DNA from: Datnioides undecimradiatus
Taxonomy: Eukaryota > Chordata > Actinopteri > Lobotiformes > Datnioididae
Assembly: GCA_008933995.1 (NCBI GenBank)
Contig: WARS01000054.1
Span: 3,773,001-3,837,000, forward strand
Length of the DNA: 64,000 nucleotides
Direction of reading: 5' to 3'
Shown here in pieces: positions 27,501 to 40,047 of the stretch. The translations under genes and the position numbers were made by a program. Position 1 is the stretch's first letter. Each line of letters starts with the position of its first letter. The notes under the pieces were generated by a model, which was not told the origin of the DNA, made no database searches, and was given only the letters and a program-made list of their open reading frames with translations.

Positions 27501-29134
27501 GAAGTGTTTAATCAGTTATACTAAGCACTGTGCCCCACTCAGCACCACTAACACAACTGCAGAACTTACAGAGACAATTCAAAACAGTTAAAAGACCTCT
27601 GCTGAAGAGCTGGGTTTCAGACACACTCCCTAGTTATGTTATTTGCACTAACTTGAATTTCCAAAGAGGCCCAAGATGGAAACCTGCCATGTGCAACAAG
27701 ATTCCATGTCCCAACTCCTAACACTCATCTATCTGTGTGTTTTCCTGCTGACTGTGGTTAAAAACCTGCTCATCAAACGAACTCTTGAGTTATAAGGAAA
27801 CACTTGGCTAACAGCTACAGCATGTGTTGGCATGCGTAGTGTCAACAGTGCCTGTCAGATTGGTTGCTGCGTGATCAGCAGACAGGAGAGATATTTTTAC
27901 AGATAGATGGTTCATATTTTGTCTTCTCTTGATTTTTATTTGTTGAGAGTTGTTGTTGTGTTTCTCGTTCAACGTTCTTTTGATGCAGTGCTGTGTGCTA
28001 TCATATTAGCAGGTGTGGTTGGGTGAATTACATTGAAAATACAGTAAGGTATTAGGTGTGTTACTCCTTGTCAAGGTTTACTGAGGTCCAATAGTCATAG
28101 ACTTTGTACCTCTGGTTGGCATACATCAACACAATTCGTGTTTGGATCCAAAAACAGGTTCCCAGAGAACTGTCAGATCCTGACAGGGGGAAAGGTTGAG
28201 CAGGTCTTGTCACATCAGCATCTTTTGCATAGTGTTACCAAACACTGTCAGTGATTTAATCAGGAAGGGAGGAACAGGAAGAGTTCAACTTAACAAGCTA
28301 TTTCCATCTTCTTTTCTCCTTTAGCCTGTGTCTGACTGATTGTAAACTTCATATTGAACCTGAATGCACCTTAAGAAAGCTTTGCAGAATGAGCCAAAGC
28401 TTGGTTATATGGTGTGAGTTTTGCGTAAACCTAGCCTGAAGTGTGAAAGAGTTAGCGTTAGCCCACCCCCGGCTAACTGCTCTCATTTGGTGTCTGCATT
28501 TTAAAGACTGACCTGATGCTCCAGACCAATCAGCTGACCAGGCCACTAAAAGTTCTCCCGCTGCTCCAGACTGGGGGCCATTGGGGGCCACTCTCTCTTC
28601 TCAGAGTCTGGTCTGTAGGCTGAAGGGCCTTTTTCCTATCATCAGTAGGTGGTTGGACATCCTATCCTGACCTGGTCCTGTCACCAATAAATCGATGAAA
28701 ATTAGTCAGTTTTGACAATGTTTCTGATTTAACTGGTGCCGCATTTCCAGGATTGTCTTTTCTGTACTGGTTCAGCAGCCCAGGATGTTCACAGACCATT
28801 TGCACGTCTTCACCTTCCAGGCACCTGCGCTCTTGACATATTTTCAGTCTTTATCCCAAATAAATAACGAGCTCTGACAGCAACAAGTGACCCTTATTCA
28901 ACATGACAGGTGCCCTACAATGTAAAAGTAGTTAGAGAAACGATGACACCAGCAGAAAGTGGTTCAGTGCATTAAAATCACCACTTTATCAGACAAGAGA
29001 TTACACTGCAGTTATGTCATTACATCCATGATTATGCAACAGTCCATATGCACATGCTCCTTATCCATAATCCTTAAATAAACAACAGGAAATCCTTATA
29101 GGATTAACATTGAGCAACATATGGTTCATATCCT

Positions 29135-29157
29135 GCACACACACACACACACACACA
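29135..29157. repeat. (CA)n microsatellite
   Basis: About 11 CA units. Confidence 0.9.
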
Positions 29158-29511
29158 GAGTCCATAACCGGCGTTAAGCACAGCCCCATTTTCCAACACT
29201 GGTTCAATAAGCAGATGACTGGTTCCTCTTGGCCCACTTACAGAACAATAGACAGACTAAAGGTCACATACATAAGACTGTGGGAAGAGAGGAGAGGACA
29301 GAGGGGATGGAGGGTTGGTTGAAGGGGGTAGGGAGGTACAAGACTGGCAGAGATGGGGTGAACTGAGGATGTCAAGCAAAAGGGGGAGGAACAAAGATGC
29401 TGACATCAGCCATAATTGTCTTCACATATTAAATGTTCTGGTGTGGCAGTGACGCTTTAACCTTCCCTTTAATACCAAAATTAGGCCAAAGTTGCTTCAG
29501 AAACAATTTGA

Positions 29512-30060
29512 TGCATCAATTCAATTCAATTTTATTTATATAGCACCAATTCACAAGCAAAGTCATCTCAGGGCACTTTACAAACAGAGCGGGTCTAGAC
29601 CACACTCATTACTATTAATTACACCCAACAGTTCCACCATGAGCAAGCACTTGGCAACAGTGGCAAGGAAAAACTTCCTTTTAACAGGAAGAAACCTTGG
29701 GCAGATCCTGGCTCTAGGTGGACGGCCATGTGCGTTGACCGGTTAGAGAGAGAGAGAGAGAGAGAAGTACAATATAGAATAATGACAGCAAATGGCAGCA
29801 GAGGACACGGGGCAGGTCGGTGGAGCCACAGATCAGATGTTCAGCTCTGAAGCCACAGGTATCTGTAGAGAGGTACAGAGAGAGAGACCAGAGAGAAACA
29901 AGCACAGCACTAGGGGAGAGAGGACACAGAGTTAATGGTTAATCTGTGATGGTTAAAATGAGTTTGAGGAGAGAGAGGGGAGAGGAGGAGTGTGGAGACG
30001 ATCATGGGATGTCCCCCAGCAGCCTCGGCCTATAGCAGCATCACAAGATCTTAAGGAACA
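29512..30060. repeat. High-copy teleost interspersed repeat
   Basis: The motifs ATTCAATTTTATTTATATAG, CACTTTACAAA, AACTTCCTTTTAACAGGAAG and the later GGGATGTCCCCCAGCAGCCT occur in this order in a very common fish repeat, probably a non-autonomous element. A (GA)11 tract (29744-29765) lies inside. No coding capacity. Boundaries are approximate. Confidence 0.65.
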
Positions 30061-30648
30061 AACAGCTGCCTCTTCACACACCTCAGAAACTCTGACTTCT
30101 ATCCTGCATTTGAAAACTTTAGGAACACTGAGGCAGATTGAGCATATCTAGCAAAGACGTGCTGACTAAGGGTAGAACGTCTTTATAATTTGACATTAAT
30201 GAAGCTCATGAATCGGAGGGCTACAGCAACACATGGCTAAATAGATCTATGACCCTGTCTCAGCTTGGCTGCTTGTTCTTGTCTCCCTCTATTACTGATG
30301 AGTAAGAGGCTGCTCTGGCCCTACAGAGGGCTTTCCTGCATAGCAGTGAGGCTGCAGCACAAGACGCTCAATTTGGGATTAGCCTCAATTAGCGTCAGTT
30401 TGCACAGGAGTGATGGAAAAACTAAGGCCGTCATTAGCAACACATGAACATTACAATAATGCTTACAAGAATTATTTTCTCTCTTATCTTCATCCATGTG
30501 TTAAATTGTTTAATTACACAGTTTTAATGGCAAATATCTGATGTGAGCTCACCTCTAAGTCTCTGTGATTTCCTGTTTTACACTGTAAATCATTTATCTG
30601 TCTGGAAAAATACAGGCAATGAGCTGCAGAGATCAAAGCAAAGGTGAC

Positions 30649-30650
<2 letters not shown>

Positions 30651-30693
<43 letters not shown>
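30651..30693. repeat. (GT)n microsatellite
   Basis: About 21 uninterrupted GT units. Confidence 0.95.
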
Positions 30694-30694
<1 letters not shown>

Positions 30695-31408
30695 CTAAAA
30701 GAGAAAATAAATAGAGTGTGCGCCACACGACTGTCGGTGCGTCTCCTCTGAACTTGGGTTATCTCATGTTATCAGCATGTTATCAGCAGTTAACAACCTC
30801 TGTTCGTAAAACAGCACTGCTTGAAACTGATCACAACAGTTTGCATGTGTGTGGGTACAAAATGCAGGAAGCCCATATATAGAGTTCCTTTCATCTGACG
30901 CTTTTGTTTTTAATGAAACAAATCATCAGTCACTTAAAGTCAGTGAATTTAACAGACAGGACTCATTTTAGCCACATACTGCAACATACTTCAGATTTAC
31001 ATATACTGTACAAATGTTAATGTAAAAACTATGTTTATATGGCCATCATAATGTTTTGTGGTGTTTTATGTATCTGCTCTTCTGTCTTGGACGTTGGGTT
31101 TTTCTTTCTGTCTTTATTCAATCAGAATACTTTGCTGATTAGTAGCTCTAATACTGAGAGCAACTCTTTCTTACTCAGGAATGTCCTGCTCACACACTCA
31201 CACACCTTCTCACCTGATGCCCAGAGTGTGTGAGCAGTGTGAGCTGCTGGTCACTGAGCGGGTTTAAGGGCTAAAGTTCACTTTGGTGACAGTATAGGTG
31301 GAGGCAAGCTCTTTCACTTTCCTCAGCACAGGTTTATCCTGCAACTCTGGGGAATGAACCAACAACTTGGAATCACATGTAGGCAAAAAGGCATGAGAAG
31401 TCTGTGAC

Positions 31409-31471
<63 letters not shown>
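31409..31471. repeat. (GATA)n microsatellite
   Basis: About 15.5 uninterrupted GATA units, likely to be highly polymorphic. Confidence 0.97.
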
Positions 31472-34400
31472 TAGCATGTGAACACATACAATATAACTTG
31501 CAGATGCACAGTCTACATAAGCAGGCACATAGATGACAATATTGTTATGGACATACACACACCCACACGCAGACAGCGTGATGGTGGGTGGGAACACTTG
31601 AGCACTGCATAGGTGTGAAAGTATGTGTTCAGAAGAAGTGAACCTCAACCACAGCCTCAAGGTTACAGAGGCAGTGCAGCTACCTGCCTTGACTCAGTGT
31701 TGTACAAAGTTTGCTAAAATGGCGTAGTCAGAGCAAACAGTGCTGATACAGCGTCAGTGACTTCAGTGAGGGACTGGCAGAGGCTCATGGTGAAACGCCA
31801 GGATATTGAGTTTTTCTTTATTTTGTCATGCAGTTAGAACTTAGCATAGTTAGAACACATACAGTGAAACAGAAAGGGTCAATGTTGTCAATATGTCAAT
31901 GTCAATGTTGGAATAACTGCAACAGGAAATCAAAAGAGCCTCAAACGCATGTGCACTATTGAGTAGCCACGTCCTGAGACTGAGATTTTCCTATAATAAA
32001 TTAAAGACAGTGTCACTGCAGTTTTTACATCTCTCGCAGCCAACTATCATAGAAGAGATTATTATGGAAATGTAAACTGAGTATTTAGCATCAATGCACT
32101 TTTCTCCCCAGAAGGAAAGACCAAACTCAGCACAGTGGAAGTGGGAGGTGATGATGCTGGCTAACCCCTGGGGAGAAGTTCATCACGTTATCATGTCCAT
32201 GCCCCATAATGCACCTCAGTGGCATCTTCCTCTTAAATGCCCACTTCCCTCAAACTGCACCTCTCCAGCTTGTCATGCAGGCTTTTATTTGCAAATCTAA
32301 GGTTTTGAGCGCAAGCCAATATGACCCTGACATCACCATGACATCATAGGGGTTCTTTTCAGAACTTCTGTCTGCATCAAGAACCATAGAACATATGATA
32401 CAACTGACTTTATACATTAAGCAGCGCTCCTTATGACTCATGAGCACTGGAGACAACTGCACATGTAAAATCAGTATATTGACATGTAGGGTGACAACTG
32501 CCTGTCATCACTGACAGCCTGTGTGTGTGTGTGACTCCACTCACCTGTAAGAATGACCCAGGTTGTGTGTGTTAGGCTAAGCTGCACAGTGTGTGTGTTG
32601 CGGAGCAGCTCAGCGGCCAATGAATGCGATGTCTCTGCTCCAGCCCAACTGGTCCCCTGTGTGTGCCCCGCTCCGGGCTCTTTGTTGTGCTAACACAGAC
32701 GTGTGGGCTTGTGGAGCAGCTGAACACTGAGAGCACAGAGAAGAAAGAGCCTATCAAGCCTCCTCCTCTCACCACAGTCAAACACAATGATGCCAGCTGA
32801 TGCCAGCTGCCTGCCTGGCAACCGGCCTGGCTTGTGGCATGTAATGTTTTTTATAGTTGTCCACTGAACCAAAGCTGGGTCTGCCATGCTGAACAGGAGG
32901 CTCATTGCCTGTTTAATAATGTGTGTGTGTGTATGTGTGTATTTATTTTGGTGCTGGGAACAGCCTATCAGGTTGGAGTATTACGTGTTTGACAGATGAT
33001 ACTGAACCTGAATCTGATGAAACACATGTAAAGAGGACAGAAGGGGACAGAAGGGGATCTTTGGCTGATGATGTCATTCACAAATACAATACACAATGTT
33101 GGCAGGAAGCTGGGAGCTAAGGGTTTAATGTCTATCTAATGTGCTGGAACAACTATTCTGGGTGAAACAATCAAAGCAGATGATAACAAAGAGAAGGGAA
33201 GCATACGGCACACCAATCATATATCAAACATTTCTATATTGGTAAAGGACCACACCAGAATCTATCCAAACAGCTAATTAGCTATGTAGCCTGCAGGACA
33301 AGATGTGTGTTCATGTTTATACAAAGTTAGATGAGATGGAGACATTAGCAGGAAAGCTAATGTAGAATCCTGTCCAGAGTTTGTGTTTCATCTGTTAAGC
33401 TGTTAGTCAAGCTGCTCTCTGGCTGTTAGTCCACATCCACACTAATATGTTCTTAGTTTAAATGAAAGGGAAAGACGTATCATAACTAACAGGACCCACC
33501 CAGGATCGGAATTTACATGTCTGGCTCTGTCAGACTCAGCAGTGCTTCCAAAGGTCTCAGTTTTAGGGGCTCTGAAATACCAGCGCAGAGTGGACACTTA
33601 CACACTGGTGTAACTGTCTTAAATGAAAAATATATGAGTTCAGTTGTAGCCATAGTCAGTCTGACCGTCTGCGCTGCCCATGATACCAGGGTGACATTAC
33701 TGCTGCGAGTAAGATTTGACCAACTGCATCAAAATAAGGTTTTCATCATAGACAGACAATGTAGTGGTCAAATAATGAAAAACTAGAGGATGCCATCATT
33801 CTGGCAAATAAATCTTTTGGTTTCTGTCTTTCCTCAAAAGAGAACAAAGACGAGTCTGTGTGCAGAATGTGTGTGTTTTAACTTCTCTCTGTCTGAGAGG
33901 GAGGTGATTGACATCCACCTGCTGCAGTCAGGGTGTTGTTAGCCTGGCGGTCTGAGTCTGAGCAAGACACACTCACAAGATGTGGCAAGATGTGTGAAAC
34001 AATGCACCAATGTCCCAACAACAGAGTGTCAGTGTCAGTGTGAAAAACACATGGGTGCTGGTTACTGCTCGTAGACTCTAGTGAACGACGGGGGCAAACT
34101 GGTCATTTGGCTGATAAACAGGAAAGTGATGATCGGTGATGCACACCAACTGGGTGTCCGCACAGTGATGCCCCGCAGCAGGTGCTGCCTTTGTCCATCC
34201 AAAAAAGGTCCCATACAGTACACCCCATGGCCTCATCAACCTCACCCTGAGTGTGTTTGTCCCCGGCTGTATCTATGTTGTCTGTTCAATTATGTTGTGC
34301 CCGTCTCCGTGTGGTGACATAGCGCTCATTTGAATCAAGCCACATGCTGAACCCTATAGGGTCAGGTCCTCACAGTCACTGAGCACACAAACAACACAGA

Positions 34401-35394
34401 TCTGAGGGACAGAGTCTGCATTCACTGGAGAGAGTCGACTACTGTGGTGCTCACATGGCACACGCCGTCTTGACAGTCAGGATAGGCTGATCTGAGTGCC
34501 TGCCTGCTGTCCAGTACAAGACATATATATACTGGTGTATAGTGCATATTCAAAGGCAGAGGCTCACAGAGGTGTGACACCCAGATGTATATTCTCAGGT
34601 CTGCCATGCTGGTACAGGATCAGTTCTGACTGTACAAGTCCAGCCTGACAGTAGACATCAGTGTGACTGATGAAAGGAATGGAATGGGGGTGGGCACTGA
34701 GGACCCTCGCTAACCAGCATCAGATTCAGTCCTTTTTGTAAGTTTGAGTGGAGGATTTCTTTGTGCGTTGGTGTCTGTGGAGGCAGGAAAGGCATGGGAA
34801 AAAAGTCTGCAGTCCATCACAATGCTGCAGGACATGCTTGATAAGACACATTAATTTTATCTGACATTATTCAGCTGATTATGAAGCAGGCCATGCCACC
34901 CGCTGAGGCTGAACAAGCAGCAGCATCCTCTGACGCCAAGCTTCTCAGAGACACTTCTCCTTCTGATGAGGCCGCCGCCCTCCTCTGCCATCACCACGTT
35001 CATCATCATTGTCTATATCCAAATTAATCCAAGCATGCACACCATTATTGTTTTTTGTAATAATAAACGGTATTGAAATCATCCTCAACCTCATCATGAA
35101 CAATTCAAAAACTCAAATCTTACATAATTTCCCACCCACAGCGGCCGTCACATCACAGTCAGTGTATCACACAGAAACACAGCTGCAATACTCATTTAGT
35201 AACATTTTGAGCAAAACCAGTTCACTTCAATGAAAGTAGACACTGTCACAGAGTTGAACTTTGGTAATCTTTGACATTTATATTTATTCTGGCAACAAGA
35301 TGTAACCTGTGTTGACCATGTCCGCTGGCTGTGAGGCACTTCATGGTGGCTGGGTTGGTATTTCATGGTAACATAACCATACCCTCTGGGAGGT

Positions 35395-36060
35395 ACAGAC
35401 TGCATCCACACTCTTTCAGATTACTATACAGAGATCTGCACAGGGTCATGTGTCCATGTTCAGGGTTCAACTCTCTGCCCTTCAACCCTAAGCCCCTCTG
35501 CTCTACAAAGAACTTGGGCTTGGTGGACAAACTGAATGACAACTCTCCATCCTGGAGAAAGACATTAGCAGCAGAACCCCTGTCAGGCTGCCAAACCTGT
35601 TGTCCATCCACTGTGAAGCACTGTGCTGATCAGCTGTCTACAGTGTTCACAGACACCTTCAGCACTTCACTGGAGACATGTCACACACCGGTCTTCTTCA
35701 AAACATCAAACTGTTATCCCTGTGCCCATCAAATCAAGGACCACGTGACCTACCCACCACAGACCCATCGCCCTGACCTCTGTGGTAATGACTGATGATG
35801 GGACTTCGTTGTCCCACATCAATCAAAGCCATAACTGACCCACCCCTGGACCCCTGCTGCCATCCACCTGTAGATCTGTAGGCCATGCTGTCAACATGAC
35901 TGTCCACTTCACCCTCCAGCATCTGGACTAGTCTTGGAGCTCAGCACTTTAAAGACACTGGTGATGGTTGTGGACTTCTGCCCAGCTTCGCTCCCCCACT
36001 CGCCCCCATCTCCCAGTGTGACTTCCCTGTTGAACCCATCGGCTTCCTGGGCACCAGGGC
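35395..36060 (+). mobile_element. Degraded LINE reverse-transcriptase fragment
   Basis: The plus-strand frame near 35600-35800 reads CADQLSTVFTDTFSTSLETC, then FFKTS, then RPDLCG, matching the block before the palm domain in jockey/L2/Rex-like elements. A later FLGT-like block is near 36030-36055. Several frameshifts, no intact ORF. Confidence 0.6.
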
Positions 36061-37001
36061 AGAATGAGGATAAATAGAAAATAGAACAGTTGCACTGTGT
36101 TTAATGTTGTTAAATAGATATATTTATATATATCTAATATATATCCATGAACCTGGGTCAACTTGAAAAGTTAAGAAGAGGAGTATCAGCAAATGAATCC
36201 ATGTCCCTCAGCATGAGCCAGCAGAAGCTACACAACCAGACACAATCATGGACTGGGCTGCCATGTTGGAATAATGTGTTTTCCTGGTCCTCTCAGGAAA
36301 CACAGAGCCAGATCGTATGAGCCATGTCACACCTTTCAACTTTCAACAAACCAAGACTGGTTTGTTTTAACCAAAATAAAATCTCTTAGCTACCATCAGC
36401 AGCTGTGTGAGAAGTATACTGCCCTCAGATCAGCAGGCATGACATGACCTGTCAATTAGGTTGAGAACTTGTTGCTTTTATATCAGCCCATCATTAAAAC
36501 TTCTAAAGTTGGAACCCCTCTGGTCATTCTCGCTGTTTTTATTTCATTTTTACAAATGATGTTCTATTCTGTCAATAACAGAATGTGTAGCTGATCAAAG
36601 TCCTTCTTTGTTAGACTTTATCATGCATATGCATGCATATCTTGTCTTTGCGTTCCACAGCATGTCACTTCTTGCCCATATGATGCTTCTGACCATCCAG
36701 CTCAGGCATTCTGGTTTTCTCAGACCCATCATCTTTCTTTTTTTCTCAGCCCATTACCCCACGGTTCAAGCCAAGCTGTGCTGTCTCTTTGTTTCCCCTA
36801 CGCTTCGATCGATCTGACATGGCCTGGCCTCCAGCGGCATAATGGCCATCAAGATACACAGGAACTCGGCACTATAACTGACTGGCTTAAACAATACCAG
36901 CAACAATACCATCACATAAGGACAATACAGGCCAGACAGATTTCACTGAACAATGGTGGATGTTGTGGTGTGTGTATGTGTGTGTGTGTGTGTGCAATGT
37001 C

Positions 37002-37040
<39 letters not shown>

Positions 37041-37895
37041 CGTACACACACAGCGTACACACAGAACATAGCTCACAAACTGTGCAATGAAGTAGGCCAA
37101 ATGATGCTTTGTTCATCAGATTATAGTTATTTGCATTTCACACATCACGGCTCCAGTAATTGATTTACTGATGCACATCAAAGTTAGAAGTTTTAGAAAG
37201 TCCTGAAAAAATGTAAAGTCTATTAATAAAAATGTGAATATTGCACTTTGTCACCTTTTGAATTTCAGAGTCTTAAAAGACATTTGGACAAATTTAAGGC
37301 AACTTTAATCCATGCAAAGACTGGTGAGCGTCAGGCTGAACTCCTCTGACAGTGTAGGAGGCTGTTGACGGATGGATGAATGTACGTGTAGTTGGATATT
37401 ATATGCCATGAACCCCAAGGCATGTCTGAAATGGTTTCGACTAAAAGCCCTTTAAAGCTCTATATATCTTATCATATCAGAGCACTGAGCCATTACAGTG
37501 AGTGCAGTGAATATCACCACACCTCAGATTTGTCTAATATCCCTGGATTAGTATTAAAAACAGAAGGCACGCGGGATTGTGCAGGATTACGTCACAATGG
37601 AACATCCTCAACCGCGCAGACAGCCAGCAATCCAGCGCTTTGCTAATTGGCAAAGGATCTGAATGTGACATCTAATGAGCAAAACAAAAATGCCTCTGCA
37701 GCACGTGGATCAGCCACTGTTTTGCACTGTTTTGTAAAGCAGAGACTGTGAGGACTTAAGTCTCTAACGAAGAGCCCGATCTTTCCTCACCATTCTGGAC
37801 TTGACATGTGCAAATATTGTAGAAATGAATTATTGCAAAAGTGAGTTTAAGCAGAGTTATCATAGTTGATGATGCATTAATGTGGTGCTCATCAG

Positions 37896-37940
37896 TATAT
37901 TATATTATATATTATATTATATATATTATATTATATTATA
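37896..37940. repeat. Pure A/T TATTATA-type repeat (copy 1)
   Basis: 45 bp of only A and T in TATAT/TATTATA units, strongly self-complementary. It is repeated at 40903-40947 in copy 2. Confidence 0.9.
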
Positions 37941-38539
37941 ACCACAGTGTTCAGCTCATGGTGTGGGGATGACCAAATGACAGATGTTGCTTAAACTACA
38001 AGATAATCTGTTCTTGCAACAACATGTGTGAATATGGAGAATGAAGTGCTAAGACTGAACCCTGGGGTGCACCACACAGCAAACCAGCTGTCCAACACAA
38101 GTTCACTAACTCTATCTCTGTCTTATCCGTGAGACAGCAGGAGAACCATGCCAATGCGTTTCCAGAAACTCCCCACTCCCTGTTTTAAAAAGCAGATTAT
38201 TTCTGCTTTATTTCTCTGTAGGAAGAGTCCAGGTTATGTTTCTGTGACAAAGGTTGACCAATAGCCTGCTCACAATAACTGGGGACACACCCAGTGATAA
38301 AGCAGAGTTGTGTACTTTAGACTATGAAGGGAAGGATGAAGTTAAAAACCTTCAGAAACCTTGATAATACTGGCTAATGTATCCCTGCTGCTGTATGCAG
38401 TTACACTGGGAGGAGAGTTTCAGAACATCTGACATGTTTTGCTGCAGTGTTTGCCACATCAAGAGGCGTGGAGCGTGGCAGCAACCAGGTTATCATGACG
38501 TTCCCTCTGGTGCCACCCTCAGGACGAGATTCACACTCA

Positions 38540-38854
38540 CTACCAGTGGCACTGGTAAAGTTGATGTACTGGCGGTGAGAGGCGCCGTTCATATCCTGCA
38601 TGCAGGTCAGGGCTATCATCCACATGCTTGATAAGGGAGAGGTCACCACCGTTACTCTGCCCTTTATTTGTGTCTACTGAGAACAGCAGGAGCGACAGGT
38701 CACACCTCTGAGGGAGGTACTCAGCACAAGGCAGCCAGAAGCGGGGTTGTTTATGCAGACACTCTGGGGTTGCTCTCTGAGGAATTCCCCGACCCAAAGA
38801 ACCAGACTGCTGCTGGGGGGTGTCAGAGAGAGCTCGTATGTGGAGTTGAAACAT
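38540..38854 (-). mobile_element. Degraded LINE reverse-transcriptase remnant (copy 1)
   Basis: The minus-strand frame reads LPQRCDLSLLLFSVDTN, then DLSLIKHVDDS. These match the PQG...LLF.LYTND and LIKFADD catalytic blocks of LINE reverse transcriptases, with the catalytic box changed to HVDD. Dead element. The same remnant is at 41547-41861. Confidence 0.6.
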
Positions 38855-39504
38855 CCATATATATATATTTTTGTAAAAGTTCAGTCAAAAATGTATATCT
38901 AAGAATCTATTCTTATTTATGCATTTTGATCACTCCAGTTAGAACAGGTCAGTCAGATCAGTTCAGGTCTAAAGCTTTAGGGACAACTATTTGACTAGTC
39001 AGAAGAAGAAGAAGATTCACTTTATTGTCAACTTTATAGTCAACTAGTCAGAGGCCACTCAGCAAAAATACAGAACATCTCCTGAAGGCAAACATGCAGA
39101 ATGAATTTGTGTGTGTGTTTGTGTGTGTGTGTTCCCCTTCATCCTCCGACAGATAAAGATGGCACACCAGTGGATCAGACGGTTAAACGCACCAGCACAC
39201 AAACACACACACTGTAACCTCTTTACCCATCTGCTGTCAGGCTAAACACACTCTGGACCGAGACACAAATAAAGCTGGTGTCTCAAACAGACTTCCCTCC
39301 GTAGACACACCAAGACTGTGGAAACCTTTTCCTGTCCTCTGCCTTTTATTGTTCCATTGTCTGGAAACAACAGACCATCTCCGATCTAAACCCCCACAGG
39401 TGTGCAGTGACCTGGGTTGTCTCCTGGAGGCTGGACTGAGGGTGGCAGTTCATTGGCCGACCCCCCCCCTTTGCTCAGTGCTCTGAGTGGCTGAGCGCAC
39501 AGAG

Positions 39505-39641
39505 NNNNNNNNNNNNNNNNNNNNNNNNNNNNNNNNNNNNNNNNNNNNNNNNNNNNNNNNNNNNNNNNNNNNNNNNNNNNNNNNNNNNNNNNNNNNNNNN
39601 NNNNNNNNNNNNNNNNNNNNNNNNNNNNNNNNNNNNNNNNN
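39505..39641. other. Assembly gap (137 N)
   Basis: Run of N between the two duplicate copies. Copy 1 ends and copy 2 begins exactly at its edges, so the gap size and placement are suspect. Confidence 1.
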
Positions 39642-40008
39642 ATATCTTGTCTTTGCGTTCCACAGCATGTCACTTCTTGCCCATATGATGCTTCTGACCA
39701 TCCAGCTCAGGCATTCTGGTTTTCTCAGACCCATCATCTTTCTTTTTTTCTCAGCCCATTACCCCACGGTTCAAGCCAAGCTGTGCTGTCTCTTTGTTTC
39801 CCCTACGCTTCGATCGATCTGACATGGCCTGGCCTCCAGCGGCATAATGGCCATCAAGATACACAGGAACTCGGCACTATAACTGACTGGCTTAAACAAT
39901 ACCAGCAACAATACCATCACATAAGGACAATACAGGCCAGACAGATTTCACTGAACAATGGTGGATGTTGTGGTGTGTGTATGTGTGTGTGTGTGTGTGT
40001 GCAATGTC

Positions 40009-40047
<39 letters not shown>

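Larger units (their letters stand above)
19561..29510. other. Intergenic DNA, no recognisable gene
   Basis: No exon chain, structural RNA or conserved protein was recognised on either strand. Content is mostly unique AT-rich sequence with microsatellites and a few short repeat fragments (listed separately). The open frames present have no splice context or familiar motif. Conserved non-coding elements could be present but cannot be seen without an alignment. Confidence 0.6.
30061..35394. other. Intergenic DNA, no recognisable gene
   Basis: Unique AT-rich sequence with two long microsatellites (30651-30693 and 31409-31471, listed separately). No spliceable exon or RNA gene was recognised on either strand. 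Confidence 0.55.
36637..39504 (+). repeat. Near-identical direct duplication, copy 1
   Basis: Aligns base for base with 39642-42511 (offset 3005, becoming 3007 after one extra TG unit in copy 2). Substitutions noticed: T/G at 37451/40458, C/T at 38442/41449 and G/C at 39430/42437. It ends exactly at the N run. Its content is non-coding: a (GT)n/(CA)n compound microsatellite, a TATTATA-rich tract and a reverse-transcriptase remnant. Confidence 0.97.

Noticed and set aside
31409-31471. Regular repeats that might suggest a CRISPR-like array
   Set aside because: It is a 4-bp GATA microsatellite without spacers, in a vertebrate genome.
36912-37163. Cys/Val and Thr/His repeat peptides on both strands
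   Set aside because: Translations of the (GT)n/(CA)n microsatellite; the same occurs in copy 2.
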